Positions 23,789 through 38,700 of a stretch of 64,000 nucleotides of DNA are shown one piece after another (the first letter of the stretch is position 1; each line of letters starts with the position of its first letter). Source of the stretch: Coffea arabica. Its lineage: Eukaryota; Streptophyta; Magnoliopsida; Gentianales; Rubiaceae. The notes under the pieces were generated by a model. It ran no database searches. It saw only the letters and a list, made by a program, of their open reading frames with translations, and was not told where the DNA came from. The position numbers were made by a program, and so were the translations under genes. The DNA is taken from NCBI RefSeq assembly GCF_036785885.1, contig NC_092329.1:2294001-2358000 (forward strand), in the 5' to 3' direction.

Positions 23789-26700
23789 TTATGTAGTCAA
23801 AGCATCTGGGAGAGTAGAATGTGCCCCCAGCACCTTTCCACCAACATCCGGAAAAGTTTCATAATCGGGCATAGGTTTCACCTTTCCATCGCCATCAACT
23901 TCCAAAGGGTATTGAAGAAGATGGCCCTGCAATGGAGTGAATTTCTCTGCTGTGAATTTCTTCCAGTTATCTTTGGCAATCTTGTTGACATGCTGCACGC
24001 ATTTCAAACTCTCAGGTTTCATAAAGCAGTCATCTATCTTTCCCAAATGTTCAGCCCATAAAGACATCCTGTACCCGTATATCTGCAAACATGTTTCTAA
24101 CAACCTGATCAACTCTGTTTCTTAGACGACGACTAATTAGAGTGACAAGTAATTCAACATAAACAGCACTGTTTCTAAATGCCAAAATGGATATCAGTTT
24201 GAGCACGCAAAACACAAGATAAGATACTTGTGGTTATCTGAAAAGGTGTTGACTTCATGTTCTTAATTTGTCTTGGCACTTGATATTTCAAAGTGAATTG
24301 GCGGCTACAAAGAAAATTATCAAAAACTAACCTGGCCATTTGGATGTTTTTGTTTCTTGGACCATGTGTAATGGGGTTGATATGCACCCATGGCAATCTC
24401 TGTGTCTCTTGAACCAGCCATAGATCGTTGATTAATGTTGGCAGACCCCAATATCACGTACTCATCATCTACTATCATTCCTTTGGCATGGACATATATC
24501 ATAAAGCGCCGATATTTTTGTGAAGCCAAGGCCTGAGGGAGTTTAATCATTCCAAATTACTTCCAAGTAGTCAAAAACACAATTCCTTGTATATATCAAG
24601 CAGCAATAATTGTTGTTTCAAATGATAATGTAGCTCCCAATATGGATACAACTATCTAAAGTCTCATTTCCTAAAAGGATTGGTGTTAAGGAGTGTCATA
24701 CAGCATCACCGAACAAGAATCTGGACAATTTGGTAGCAGGTCTTTTTTCTGTCAGCATAAATTTTTGTTCCTTTAATTTAATCCATCATCAAGATTAGAT
24801 AATTCAGGTTTTCCTGCAGGATACTGAGCATGACAGTATTTTAATGGGGAAAAAAAAGAACAAGTCATAAACCAGAAATTCCTCTTTTGTACAGCGAACA
24901 TAGTAAGGGAAACCCAAAGTTTGCAGGGTGCATGGCTTGTCAAGGGTTAAGTGCATTATCGTTACCACTTCACCACTAGATGAAACTTTAGCAGCTGAAT
25001 TGGATTCTTCATGCCATTCCTCCCGATTGCCAAGACAATAGAAATTTAGGTAGTCAGTAGGATCTGAGTTCTCAAGCCCTGAGGATTTCAGCTCCTTTGC
25101 TATGATGCCATACATCATTTGCATTGTCTGACCCTGAAACCCAAAGTAGAAATGCATGAATTCGAGAAGTGCTTCACCAATGTATGCAAAAGAATCTTGC
25201 ACTATAAGTTACTTTATATATTTTGGCATGCCATGTTTCCTTGGGAGATTACCAGGAGGAGAAAAAACTGAAGTCCTATGAGGACTTGAATGCATTCACC
25301 AAAACTTAATGAATTAATTCGAGTATAAAGGTGAACTTAAACAGAGTATTGACAGCCTTATAGTCAAAGCTTTCACAACATTAGCATGCGCATCAAGCAG
25401 CCATCTCTTCTGTATTGCCATTGGAGTAAGAATTTGACCATATAAATCATCTAAAAAGAATGGTGTTCATACATTGAGAAAGCAGTCAATAAATGCAACG
25501 ATTACACCCATTGGGTTGTTAAAAAACCTCTGCAATGACAATAAAGCAGTCTCTTGTTTCTGTTTAGAGTGCAAAAGTTTTATGCAGCATTACCTGCCAA
25601 TACAGAATTTCTTGCACTGAGGCAGAAGTGGGGGCACCCTCAGGCCACATTGGGATAACCACGTAAACAGAAAATCTCTCCTTTGCCCGTATTTTACTAG
25701 CAATCTTTAGTGCAATCTCCATTGGAATTAAGTTATCAGCACCTGACATATCCATATAGAGATTGCGTGGTCAATGTGCCAATGTATCACTTGGACATCA
25801 AGACAAATAAAGCTCCATCAACTATGAATAGCTGCTTGAGATTGTGAATTGGGAGAAATGCATCCTAAGTGCTGTCATACATTCAAGATTTATAGCACTT
25901 CTTGGGAGCAATACACAAATCAGTTTGTGAGTTGTTCCATTCCCCAGTAGCAGCATCTGAGAAAGATTTACCTGCATCTTTATAGGAAGGCCAAGCATAA
26001 GATGACCCAAGAAAATACTGATTCTCGATGTAAATGAAGTGCTGGGCAGATCTGATTGCCTGAATATAAGCCATCTGAATACTCCTGTCTATTACAAGAT
26101 CTTTAGCACAGACTAAATTCTGCAATTAAGCGGAGAACTAGCTGTTACTGATTAAGAAAAGCACTTGAATGCAGAAGTGAACCCAATTTTCAGATGCAAT
26201 GTAGATGCATTGCTAATCTTGTACATATTGAATCAATTAATAAAGCAACAACACCTGAGCCTCGACTTCTTTAACATTCTTGGGAAATCCTTTCACAGAA
26301 CCTGAATCTATTGATCGGAAAACCTGTCAACCAAGACTTGATTCAAGTTTACATCACAAAGAATAAATAATCTGGATTTCAAGAAGAAATGCAGTCAAAT
26401 GGACCTGAACATGCCAATTTTCGGGATCATCTTCTGTGGTAATCTGTAGTGAAGGATCATCATTTGGAACAGATGAGGATGGACTAATTATCCAAGAGAT
26501 CCTCTCAATTTTCAGTAAAGCATCATCATGCCAATGAGTAATCTTTTTAAAACGCCTTCCAAACTTTGACCATTTTGTAGCTTTTCTCCAACGTTGTTCA
26601 AAGTTTGTGAGAACATCATATGCAGCAGGTCCTTCAATTTTGCAATGTAAATCATGCCATGGTTGTCTGGGACCCTTAGTTCCTGCCTATTAAAATGAAG

Positions 26701-29700
26701 AAGATGAGAGATAAAATCCATCCTAGTAAAGAGTCCATAACTGTACATCTGAAGCAACATGAAACAAGCATGATCTTTTGGAATTTGTATCAAGCAAACA
26801 ACAAGCAAGTAAAGGAAATGATGAATTGATTTGGTGGTGCTATAGGCACATTTTAAGCAGGATAAAGACATAAAGTGGGCAATAGATCAAGAACCACTAT
26901 TGTACGGCCAAGATTCTTCTTGCAACACAAATATTACTTATCCTACATGACTAGCTCCATATAGCCGGTGCATTGAGAAGCAATGCTAGAACAATCCAAC
27001 TAGCTTTGCCTGGGGGAAGCAAAAAAGATGTAGTTTTATAAGCTCAAGTCAGAAATGCCTGTCCAGTGAGTTTCAAGTATCTGCGAGCTCCAAATCAAGC
27101 ATTTAATGTTGGAAAGCTAGAGGACCGCAAAGTAAGAAGGAAGTTCGAGTTTCGCAATTACTTACAGCAAAAGTTGGATTGTGGTAGTCATCCACAAAAA
27201 CAGTGTCAAGATCACGACAGAGTCTATGCTGAGGTGTATCATAGCGCCCATCACAGAGGTCAAGGCCTCCAATAAATGCACTTATCTTCCTGTTATTTCC
27301 ATGGGCTTGTGTGTCCACAATCACGCATTTTTGATGGTGTGTGTATAGGGTCCCAACCACCTGAAAAAAATTTAAACACAAAATTTGCCGTCTTGAAAAG
27401 GGGAACTCCTGATAATAGGCAAAGAGCAATCAGGTGGCTAAGATTCCATGAAATTCCATCCTAAAAGTAAGGTTGATACTCTCGGATTCCTGATGTTTTT
27501 GATGGATAATATGGCTGAATTCTGGATGCTTAAAATTTTTTTATCAAACTTTGTCAAAGTCTTTAAGGACATGAAAAGAGGTCCTTTAAGCATATTACTT
27601 CCAGGAGGTCAGCTAGAAGCCCCTTGGAACAACACAAAGTTGCATCTTGGTCTTCATGCATCAATGTTGACTTAACTTGATTACTGGTGGATAGGATACA
27701 GGTAATTCGCTGACACCATGTCAGGAAATGAATGGATAATTGTGGACTAAAAAAGTGATGAGAGGTCAGAATATGAATCTTTGATTGAGTCAGCCTAATG
27801 CTGTTTAAATTTACTGTATATGGAGCAGGAGAAGCGGCCATAATTCCCGCCTAATGTCATTATTGAGCTTACATCATTCATTTAATTGGAAACTTCAACA
27901 AAGACTCGAGATAGTTTTATATTGGAAACTTTAATTCAGACAGTATCTTGAATTGCAATTTGCAAATACCAGAAAAAAAACAATCAACTTGAATAGTTAT
28001 TATTGTAGCTCTGTTTAGGTCTCAAATAATGAAATGAAATTCAAATCAAGAATGGGCATGTTAACCCCGGAAAATGAGGAAAGAAGGGCTGCTGTGGCAC
28101 TGATTCACAACCACCCCCATAAAATGCAAGCAAGGGAATGCACAAATAGATGTAGTCAAGCCCAGGAAGAGACTACAGAGGTGTTGAGTTTGGTGACCTA
28201 AACCTGCAGTCAGTCGCATCGGGTATTTGTGCTTGTTAAATTTACAAGTACTGTTGGTTTAAAGCTACATTTTCATGCAACAAAGGATAGTGAATGTTAG
28301 GTAACGAAATAAAGCATGCCTGCTGCTTGAAAATGCTGAGCTTACTGCTAGCATATCGAGGTGATAGCACACAAGTAACAGAGGAGTGCTTGAAAAACTT
28401 CCGAGTTTCTTCATCATGAGTTTGCATCACTCCTCCCTGCACAATCAAGTGCGCAATAATTAGATTTTGGGATATATGTACCTTTTGCTATCAGTGAGAA
28501 TTCGTAAAAGAAATTGATCAGTGTGAACTCCAAAAGGATCTACGGCTGACAAGAACATCAATATGAGCACGTAGTGAAGACACAGACAGAAGCACATTCT
28601 TGCCATTAGTGGTCAAAGAACTTAAAAGAATAAAATTTGAAGTAGTCTAACTCAAAGATTATCTTTTAGTGGAAATTAATCTCTCATTCCTCATTACCAA
28701 AACCTAATGTGTGATGTAAACAAAGGCAATTGGCTAGTGAAGCAATGGTCAAAGTATCGAAATAAACTAAGTTTGAGGAGCAAGAATTAATTCAATATGC
28801 AAGCAAAAAACTGTTTAGAGAAACTAACTGTTTCTTTTATGTTCTGATTTTGATGTGGCATTGGTCTTATTGATAGGAAACTAACTGATCGGCTCTTCCT
28901 ATCCTGGGTAAGTAGGAAGCTAGCAAGTGCTTAATTGAGATGCAAATAGCGCAGGGATTGCTAAGCATATTACTTTCCAGAAGCAGTCCAGAACTTGTAG
29001 CCTAGATGGAAATTCACAGACAAACTTTGCCTTGCTTGCCAAACTTGGCTCTGACACATAAGCATATGTGGATGGTCCCAGAAAGGGAAAAGCTACTCTT
29101 TTTCCTATTTAGCAGGAGTAGCATTTTAGAGCTGCTTCTGTCTTTTTTAAGTGTTTTAGAGTGTTTAACCAAGACGAAAAGCCCTAAATTTATTCATTTG
29201 ACTGGTGGACTTGAAAATGCTGCCTTGTCTTCAATATAAAAAAAAAAAAAAAAAATGCTGCCCTTAAAATTCTTTTTGAATTTCCTACGGAGTGAGACTC
29301 TCCTACGTTCCTTTTTTAAGTACGACAAGAAAAGTGGGGGAAGAAGGAACCGGAAATCTTACAGTATTAATAAAGAACTTGCTGTGAGAAGTCTTGTCAT
29401 CCCAAACCAACAATAACACCCTAACCCCCTCCTGGGACTTGTACTTAAGCAACTCCCCGAGACTCAAATTCCCGCCGCTCGGCAAAGGCTTGCTTGGCTC
29501 TCTAACCAACTTCACCTTGTGATAGATAGACCATCCCACTATATAAACCAGATGATGAGCCTCCAATATTGCATGACAGATATCTTCCCAACAATTTTCG
29601 TGCTCAAATATTCTCTTCTCATCCAATTTAATTTCCGGCAACATCCCATCTGGCACGTGAGCATCCTGATACAGAGTCACTCCCCCTCCGGGCCTCACCG

Positions 29701-30277
29701 GAAAATAACTCTCTTTCAGCCCATGATTCTCTGCTACTCCCCGGCTGTGTAAAGGGTTGTCTTCGCACTTGGTGAATTTCATCTTTAGCCGCACAGCTGT
29801 ATCCGGCTTCGGAGGCTTGCCGTAGGGCCCAATGATCGGAAACCAATCATCAATGAGCTCGCCGGAGACAAGTCTCTGAGCCGGGACGGTTGCGACGCCG
29901 ATGAAATCCGCTCCGAAAACATCATTATCCTTGACCTGAAACTCCACCTGGGAAACCGGGTGGGCCAATGGGATCTTGAAATGCTCGTTCCAGATGGGGT
30001 CCTGGGAATTGGGGATCACCCGGGTACGCGCCACTGTAGCTCCGGCCAGGCAGACGGTGACGTAAGGATCGCTGGTGATAATCCTTCTGTGGCGATGGGT
30101 CTTCCGGCGAGCCGCGAATGGTCTCCGGCAGACGTCGAATGCCGTGAAGCATCGCCGGAGATGCTCGGAGACTAGGTCCATATTGGGCAAGAACCGAGCT
30201 TCCAGAATATTGAGATCGAGTTCTCCATGGAGATATATGAAGTTAGCAGCATTCTCTTGCGACTCACCATCCGCCAT
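23789..30277 (-). CDS. PLDDELTA: phospholipase D delta, 10 exons
   Basis: Hydrolyses membrane phospholipids to phosphatidic acid; the delta isoform acts at the plasma membrane in stress and ABA signalling. Exons on the minus strand: 30277-29363, 28436-28320, 27360-27166, 26686-26405, 26323-26255, 26119-25972, 25742-25594, 25133-24966, 24532-24332, 24082-23789. They join in frame to 845 residues, near the family length of about 860, with the ten-exon layout known for this isoform. An N-terminal C2 domain covers about 12-170 ([19 protein letters not shown] ... [10 protein letters not shown] ... [10 protein letters not shown]). The two HKD catalytic motifs are HQKCVIVD (H353) and HAKGMIVDD (H696), the latter followed by [17 protein letters not shown]. 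All catalytic residues are intact. Intron 2 appears to use a GC donor (CAG|GCATGC). The C terminus, with [11 protein letters not shown] and a FPDVGG motif, is typical. Confidence 0.96.
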
Positions 30278-32703
30278 TGGGAGAATAAATGATCGACAAA
30301 ATTGTAAATTGTTCCTTCTGTCGAGGATATTGTTGACAATGGGGTGGTGGCTGGCTGGCTGGCTACCGGCGGAGAAAGAGGAGGAGGATAAATGATACAC
30401 GAGGGAGGGGGCGGTTTGATTGGGAGTTTGTGATCTTTGGTTTCTCAGTCGGAGCAAACGGTTGGGCAAATGGAGTTGGCAACGGCAGGGCGGAGGTGGT
30501 TAGTAATAATATAATAGCATATATAGAAAGGGTAGTGGGAAATGACGCTGTACACGTGGACTTTTGCATGCTGGAAAATGGTCAACTTTCATTTGATTTG
30601 ATGAGCAAAGACGGCGACTACGACGGCTTTCTCTTCTGTAAACGACGGTGATAATGATGTTTTGACTGCAAAAGTCTTCCCCCGAGGATGGGAGTATTCA
30701 CTTCTTTTACTAGATCAAAGAAAAAAAAGGGAATATTCACTTCTTTTAGCAGCAAAAATCTATCTTGCAAATGATACCATCTAGCCTTTTTTTTTTTTTT
30801 TTTTTTTTTTAAAAATCGTTTTTGTTTATTAAATGCAGTACACCCAAATCTCAGATGCATTAAAATACACACCACAAGAACCAAAGGTTACCGTAGCATT
30901 AGACTATAGATTCATTGATTAATATATATATATGTGTGTGTTGTACACGTATCCATATTTATTGTGGAGTAATTTTCTTTTTCTTTTAAAAATACAAGCA
31001 TTCGAGTCTAATTAATTCTTTTTTTTTTTGTCCTTTGGTCCTCTTTGTTGACTTGGTGAACTACTGCTACTTCTTTGACCGATGTTGGTAAACTACTTCT
31101 ACTTCTGCTTTTACTTCTTTGAACGGAATTATATAAGTCTTTTTGACTCGACAAATAAAGAACAAAAGGGATAAGGTTACATTAAATTGAGTGAAGAGGC
31201 ATTATTGAAGTTGCTACACAAAAGATTTAACTTTTAATAACTTCCAGTCATTATTATGCATTTGGTACGGATGGATAGTAAATAAGAAGATGTACGTAGG
31301 GAAAGTTAATAAAAATAATCATTTGGTGGTAGATAGTTATCTACTATTTTTATTTTGAAACGGAAAGAACCTGCACACCCAACTAATTTAAACTCATGCA
31401 CGAGTAAACGAAACATTGGTCCGAAAAGTAATCTAAAGGGGATCACAAAGAATCACTATTCAGCCAATTGGTGGTATATAGTTATCTGCTAGCTGACCGT
31501 GTATGGTGGAAGAAGAAGATGGAAAAAAATAAAAAAGAGAGAGAGAGAAGACGCCAGATGAACTCTTCTTCCTGCTTTCTAACCGGTCGTAATATTATCC
31601 ACTCGGAATAAGGTTTTGTAAATAGATTGGTAATTGTCATCGTTCCTGCCTGATATGGAACATGGACGCAGAAAGAAGTGCCTTCGCCATGATCACCTAA
31701 TGATCTTCGAAAACAAAAGAATTGGGATGCGTTCTCTTGTAGCTCTCAAGTTTTAATTAAGGAATGGGAATCCAGGATTGAATATTTTTCCTTTCATGGC
31801 CAATTTGCATAAAACAAGCTCTCAAAATTTGAAGTGAATGTAGGATGCAATATGAAGAAACCAAGAACAAGCATGTTGCTGCTGTAAAGGAAAGGCAATA
31901 CTAGCTCAGAACCTATTGATTGCAGGGGAATTATTACTAACAGATCCATAAACGAGAAAAGAATATATTTTCTTGTTTGGATTGCATTTTCTTGGATATT
32001 TTGTAGAAAAATTACTGTAGCGATTTAATGTATGTGAGAGAAAAAGGTAACAGACAAATGTGATCACTGAAAACGGCTGTCCAAACGGGTTAATGCATAC
32101 CAGCTCTGAAGAAAATGACGCTATCTTCTAAAATTTGATCCAGAAGCAGAGGAAAAAGCTTTTTCGACGTTTATTAGCAACATCTGAGAGAATAATAAAT
32201 CCTTTCTCTACAACCCTACTGAAGGAAATGCGTTGCTTCCACATGTTTATGGCTAGTTTGGGAGATAGGAAAAGAAAAGACGGGAAATGTTAAGTTATGA
32301 AAGAAAATAAAAGAAGAGAAAAGATTTTAAGTATTTGTTTGGGAGTTAAAAGTAAGAAATGACAAATGAGATGATTTTTCATATAGATGTCAACACAAAT
32401 TTGTTCAACACGCATTTGAAGACAAAATGGATGTTCAGAAAACATTTTATTAGGCATTCTCAGCTTTCCTTCCACCCAAAAACTTTTATAGGAAGCATGG
32501 CAGCACCAGCCCATCCGTCCAAATCATATGCTTTTCTGCCCCTCAAAGACTCCCAAATGACAGAAAACACGTCTTTTTGGTTCACTTTCCTTTCCTTTCT
32601 CATCAAATCACAGCTCTACCTTAAAATACAGCTAGTAAAACTTGAAACGAGAGATGACAGTTGTTGCTCTATAATTTAGCCACTGTGCTCAGTTTCTGTA
32701 AAG
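30278..32703. other. intergenic DNA between PLD delta and the MFS gene
   Basis: The PLD delta promoter and leader lie at the left, then AT-rich DNA with long poly(T) at about 30786-30810. A Tourist-like MITE copy is at about 31971-32089. The open frames here match no family that I know. Confidence 0.4.
31971..32089 (+). mobile_element. Tourist-like MITE copy, eroded left end
   Basis: Same family as 17464-17610: TTGTTTGGATTGCATTTTC at the left, core AAATTACTGTAGCGATTTAA, and CTGTCCAAACGGG at the right followed by TTA. The left target site is no longer clear. Confidence 0.5.
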
Positions 32704-35700
32704 CTAAGGCTCCACAGAGTTGAAATCCTCAACAATGCAACCTGGTTGTGCAGTCCTTACTGCGATACTCTGTGCAAAGGCTATCATCTGCCCAAAAACA
32801 TACAAAAATCTTTCATTCTGAGATCGTCACAAGCATAAAAAGATGAAAATTTTTTAGATGAGCATGTAGATAATCCATGAAGTGCCATGCATCTAGTTCT
32901 GGCTCACACCAGCCGCATGGGGATGCCAATGTGCAATTAACTTAAAAAAAAGTTCTGAAGAAAAAATCGCGTTCAGTATTTGTGGTTAGACGATTGAGCT
33001 CATCACATCAAACTAAACAAAGCCTAATTAAGACGAGTTGCAGCTCCTAATGACATCAGGAAATTTCATGAAGTATAAGGCTTCCAGTCCTCCAAAAGTG
33101 TCAATTTGCATAAAAAAAAAAGGCTTGTTCTAGATAATTGCATTGAAACACTCACCGCAGCAAAGGCAGCACACAAGATGCTGAATCCGGGAAAATGAAA
33201 TGGCGCACTTTCCGAAAGAAACAAAGCTGAAACGTCCAAGATTCATAATGTCAACATTGCGGTCCATCATCATAACACGTCAAAGAAGATGAAACAAACT
33301 TCAAATACCTGTCAAAGGACTGAAAGCCAATGGACAAACAACCTGGGCGAAAGAGCATATGCCCGTAAGGCACCCTTGAGCCTTCCCCTGGAATGGAATG
33401 GAGTAAAAATAGTGAATCAGGAAACCGTGATCAAGTTCAATACTGACAATGAACTCCAGTCAAATGTTCTGCCAGGAAGCTGCTATATCGAAACATAACC
33501 AATCTATCCGAAGGAAGCTGCCAAGCACGAGGCAATCCTTTTAAGTGATCATAACCAATTTGACGATTCAACCGTTGTTGGTGATTTCATTTCTTGTTCT
33601 TTATCTGTTCTCTATTTCCCTCTCATCCTCATTTGTCATTATGCTGAATATAACTCAACACGCAAGTACTGTAAATAACAAATTATATATGGAAAGATAT
33701 GAACTTCAACAGCACTCTAATTTCAGTTTCATCACGATGGATAATGACAAGAATAATTAAACGTGTTCAAGCAAAGATTCAGCAAATCTCCAGCCAAAAT
33801 TTCTGAGAAGTAACCTGTTCACAGGGCCCAATTTCTTTGGATGCAATGCTCCGTAACTGCAAAATAAGGTAAGTGCAATGAATATGACATGCTTATTGAA
33901 TGGAAAGGAATGCAATACGTAAAGAAGCAACAGACTTACACACGGCATGGCAAAAATAGCCACCAGAGAGAGTAGAGCTGCAGCATATGGAACCTGCAAG
34001 TCTCCATGCAATTAGCTAAGATGAGACTAAGCAAGATAAGGAAGAAGATAGCAAATGCCATCAGTTAGGCGCCCAACAGGGAGTCAAGAGTTTGACACAA
34101 AGACTCGAATAAAATGGCATTGTTAGGGAAAGCATCAATCTATTACCCAGGATGCCCACGCAATGCTGTAAAGCAACATCTGCATTCAAGCATACGTTTG
34201 TCAGATACAGCCCCTGGATACTTTCGCCAACAAGGTATGTGACAGAAATGTGTGAAAAACAGTTTTTTTTTTTTTTTACCCCTATCTTCTGCTCCAAGTA
34301 TGATGGAAATGGCAAAGACAAGGGGACCATGCAGTAAATGAAATTAAGTGCAAACTTAGAAATTTCGTACATTCAGACAGCTAAAAAAGAGCCCCACTGA
34401 AAGTAGCTTAGCTTCTCCAACAGCAGCAGCTAATATGGGCATGAAAATTAGCTGCACAGTTTTGAATAATAGAAATGACCATACTTCAGATGAATAACAA
34501 GTCTAAAGAAAATAAAAACAAACAAATAAAGCTGATTCGGCTGGCTACCTGTGACACTGTCCCCGCAATCCCATTAATAATCATCAAATCAGCAAATTGA
34601 TCTTTGTCAAAGTGAAATTGGGCCTTCAAGTAGTACTGCAGATCAAGATGCATATCCATATTATAGTTAATACAGAAAAAGCATGAACTTTAATACGAGA
34701 TTTCTGCATGTATAGGAGCCGTAAGACAATTATGTGGGCAAACTGCTACCATGGATCAAATCAGAGCCATCTGAACTTATTTTTTCTTTACACAGTTTGA
34801 TACTTTCTAAATAATTGGAGGACTTCTTTTGCTTCTATAAAATTGAGTGAGTGTAGGTGAATTCCACAAGGGCTTCCTTTACCAGAAAAATTCTGATTAT
34901 CATAGTTAAGAATTGAAAAGAAAAAAAGAGAGAAAAGGAATTACAATAAGAAGACAATATAATATCGAGAGAGGGATAGTTGGATAACATATGGCTGAAG
35001 GCCGGTCAAATTGGTATCTGCAGAAAAACTTGTCTTATGCTTTAGCAAACGATGATGTTTAGCCAGTGATACACCTCTTTCTGGTATCGTTGAACATGAG
35101 GTTCAGTTTCTCAAACTGTAGTAATGGATGAATAGTTGTATCATATAAGCTGCAATTCATGATGTGGTACGAGGAAACATACCAATAGAGAAGAATGAGC
35201 ACCAACTTCTGCAACAGTGCTGAAGAACGAAATAACAGCCGCCTGTGAAAATGTTTTGCTGAAAAACGGTACAAACACAAAAAATTCAATACCTACCATG
35301 TGAAACTGACACAAATTAACTGAGCCATTTGCAAAAAGTACATGCAAGTTAAACAGATACAGCAATATCAGGCAAAAAAGTTGCGGGGGAGATTTGAAAA
35401 AATAAAAATAAAAAATCCTTCTGAAGATAAATTGGAGGCTGACCTAGTCCTTAACATGCTGATCGTATCCTTCAAAGAAGGCAACGTCTTGAAGAGCTTC
35501 AAAGTCTTTTTGGGAGACTTTTCCAATAGAGAATCAGTCTCCGTTGCCTGTTCTGAAACAATAGAAGATCTCGACATGGACTCCGGAAGGAACATTCTCA
35601 TGTACACCAAAGATATTACCGTTCCTCCTGCAGCAACCTAATTCAAGCGAAAGCCAATCAAAGATTGAGGAACCCATCAGCAGAAACTCCATCGTTGTGC

Positions 35701-38700
35701 CAAATCCATGATCGAATAAATGTATCGAAAAAGAACGTTGAGATATGGGGTGAACCTGGAAAACTGCAGAAGTGGAAAGGAAACGAGTAGAGAGGTTCCC
35801 GCAGACAAAGGCACAAGAAACAATCCCCGACAAGATTCCAAATATCGAAACTCGTTTGCTCTCTGGTACATTATCCGCCTGATCAAAAAAGAAAACATCA
35901 AATTGTCAAGTTTTTAGACTAGTTGGTTCTGTTAATCACCTCTGATGTTTGCATTTTCTGGTGTCATCACTTTATGAGTTGCAAGACATTAGTCCAAATG
36001 GAATTGAACAAAAATATTTGAAGGCAAGAAAAATTAATAGGGAATGGATTAGATAGAAAGTAGAAATAGTTACCACGTAGGCAAGAGCAAGGCACTGTAC
36101 ACTTCCTTCAGTGACCATGGAAATTAGTGTTCTCAGAACACAGTACGCATAGAAGAATCCTTTTGTCCTGCTGTACGCCAATACGGCTGCCACCATCAGC
36201 TCACGAAGTTCAGTTTCACACCCCCCACGTATATATCCCCAAGAAAGCCAAAAAAAAAAAAAAAAAAAATCCCCCCAGAGATCAAAGTTTTAATGATTAT
36301 TCAACTTCATGTACTGAAACTTTTATGTAGAGGAATACAATGAATTAAAAAAGTTGGCATTGAGAAGGGGTAAATTCTATAGTCCCTTTAAGAAAATACT
36401 ATTGGTGACAGTATTGGTTTGTATTTTCTCAAGGCATAGCTATTTTTAGCTGTTATGTGCAGCCTATAATGTGTAATGTCTTCTCCTAAAAGAGATCTGA
36501 TCACTATCAGGAAAAAGCGTAATTCCCATTTGGTTTGTATATGTATGCGTGAAAACCACATAACTTTACAGCTTTTAATTAGAACTTTAGCCAAAAAAGA
36601 AAAAAAAAAAAAGAAAAAGAAATGGCTCTTTTTTTTCTTTTTTTTTTGGGTGTCATTTGAAGACGAATAACAGTCATTTTATTGGGGCCAAAGTCCCAAA
36701 CTCACGGAAACAACTGTTGGACTACTAGCCCACTCTCTTGAGTGAGCTTGGGTTTCAATGATATTAGTTTGGGCCATCCTTAGTCTGTTATGAGACAAAA
36801 CAAGCTCAAACCTGAAGATCTGACGAATGTGGGATTGGACCATATGACGAGCCTTGTCAACTAAGTAACTCAGTTGAAAAAGAAAATGGGCCCATACCTC
36901 AACAATTAAAAGGGAATGGCTAGTATGGACCCAAAAATCACAAAAGGAAAATTAAAAGAAGGGGAAAAAAAAAAGGAGAAAGGAAGCGTCGGCACCCCTG
37001 CTCTCCAAACTCCAAAGTAAAGCAGAAAACCAGTACAAAACTAGAATACTATGCAATTGCATGGTTGGTTAGCCCACAAGCCGAAAAAAAAAAAGGCGAA
37101 ATAAAAGAATCTGTTTTGAGTGGGATGCAAATGGAGATGTGAAAAGAAAAGACTGGGAGTGGGAATCCATTTTTTCTGTTCCTTTCTTTGGGCAAGATAA
37201 GTTCGTATGCTTTATTATGTACGAAATCTTTTGCTTTACATGAGCAGTCGCATTAGTCTCTTTTGGGTTCAAAGTTAAAGTTTACGCTGCTCAATACGTT
37301 TGTTCCTCCCATCCGTCTCATGTCCTTGTTTTCTTGGCTCAAGAGGAAGCCCTTCCTCTTATATGCAAAGAGTTTTTCTTCTATATTACTATCTACACAA
37401 GTACTGAAAATCGAGGACTCCAAGCCACCAGCCCTTTGCCCGGTGGTCATTGGCAAGCACTTAAGTTTTGGTGATGTTGGGAGATCAAGAATTCAACTAT
37501 TGACTTCCACCAAATTGCCACTATATGTGGCTGTCTTCGGTGGCTTTGTTCGATGGAGTTTCTACTCCCATCGGCTCCCTCTACCTCTAGATTAGATTAT
37601 AGAAATGTTACCGTTACGAAAAAAAAAAAAAAAAAAAAACGAGGACCGCATCCAAAGCAGCGATTTTTTCACCTTGAAAATGCACGTTTCTTGGTTCTTT
37701 TGCGTGAGAATGTGGTACTCTTAAAAAAAAAAATTAATCTAAATAGACCCCTTTATATGTCTGTTGCTACTAGTGATCAAAGGTGTGATCTCATCTATTT
37801 CTCCAAAAAACTCTCTCTTAATAGTCTAAAGGCGTGATCTCTTAGATTTGCTGGTTTTGACCATTTAAGTGTGCATGGGAATTGCGATAGGTCGGTTTTG
37901 ACTTTTTTTTAACCTAAAAAGCTGACGACGGTAGAAGATATTTGCAAACATTTTGACATACATACCACCCATTAATTCCACAAGCGAAAATTTGTTTCCC
38001 TCTGTTAACCTGAAGTCAGAACTTAGGCCGGTTTTACCGTTCTACTAAATCAACTTCGAGAAGGGACATAAAGGTGGTTTGATCAAGACTTCTGATTTGA
38101 AATGTGTGGCATGTCAATAAGTATGTTTTGAGAATTTGGCAGTCCGAACCAATTGTGTTAAATTGATATTTTCTTTTTCAAAAAAAAAATTATGGGAAAA
38201 AAGGGTTTTGCTTTGCCAACGGTGAAATGATTAATTGGGAAAGAAAATTTGTAAAGCAACAAATATATAAATTTGTGAGGATGTGGATGGATAATATATA
38301 TATAAAAAAAAAAAGAAGACTATGAGAGGGACAATAGGGAAAGAGTGGGCAGAGGTACCAAGAGGAAAAATGGAGAGAGTCATGGGGACCGTCAGCATGA
38401 CTTTCCTCCCATATCTGTCGGATAGATTCCCCACCAGAGGCATCATCACTAGTGATCCCAGTCCGATTATCTGCATTTGCGTGGATGGATTAATGAACAG
38501 GGGTCAACAAATAGATTGAGTATTCATGCACTAGGAAATGAAATGAATACAACCAAAAATAAAAAATAAAAATCAACGAAACATCTATGTTTACATGGAA
38601 AGTGTTTGACGATTAGCCCTAATGGAACCTTTTAATTTTTGCAATGATGGGAAGGATATTTAATTCTCTAATTTGGATTTTAAATTCCAGCAGACTCCAA

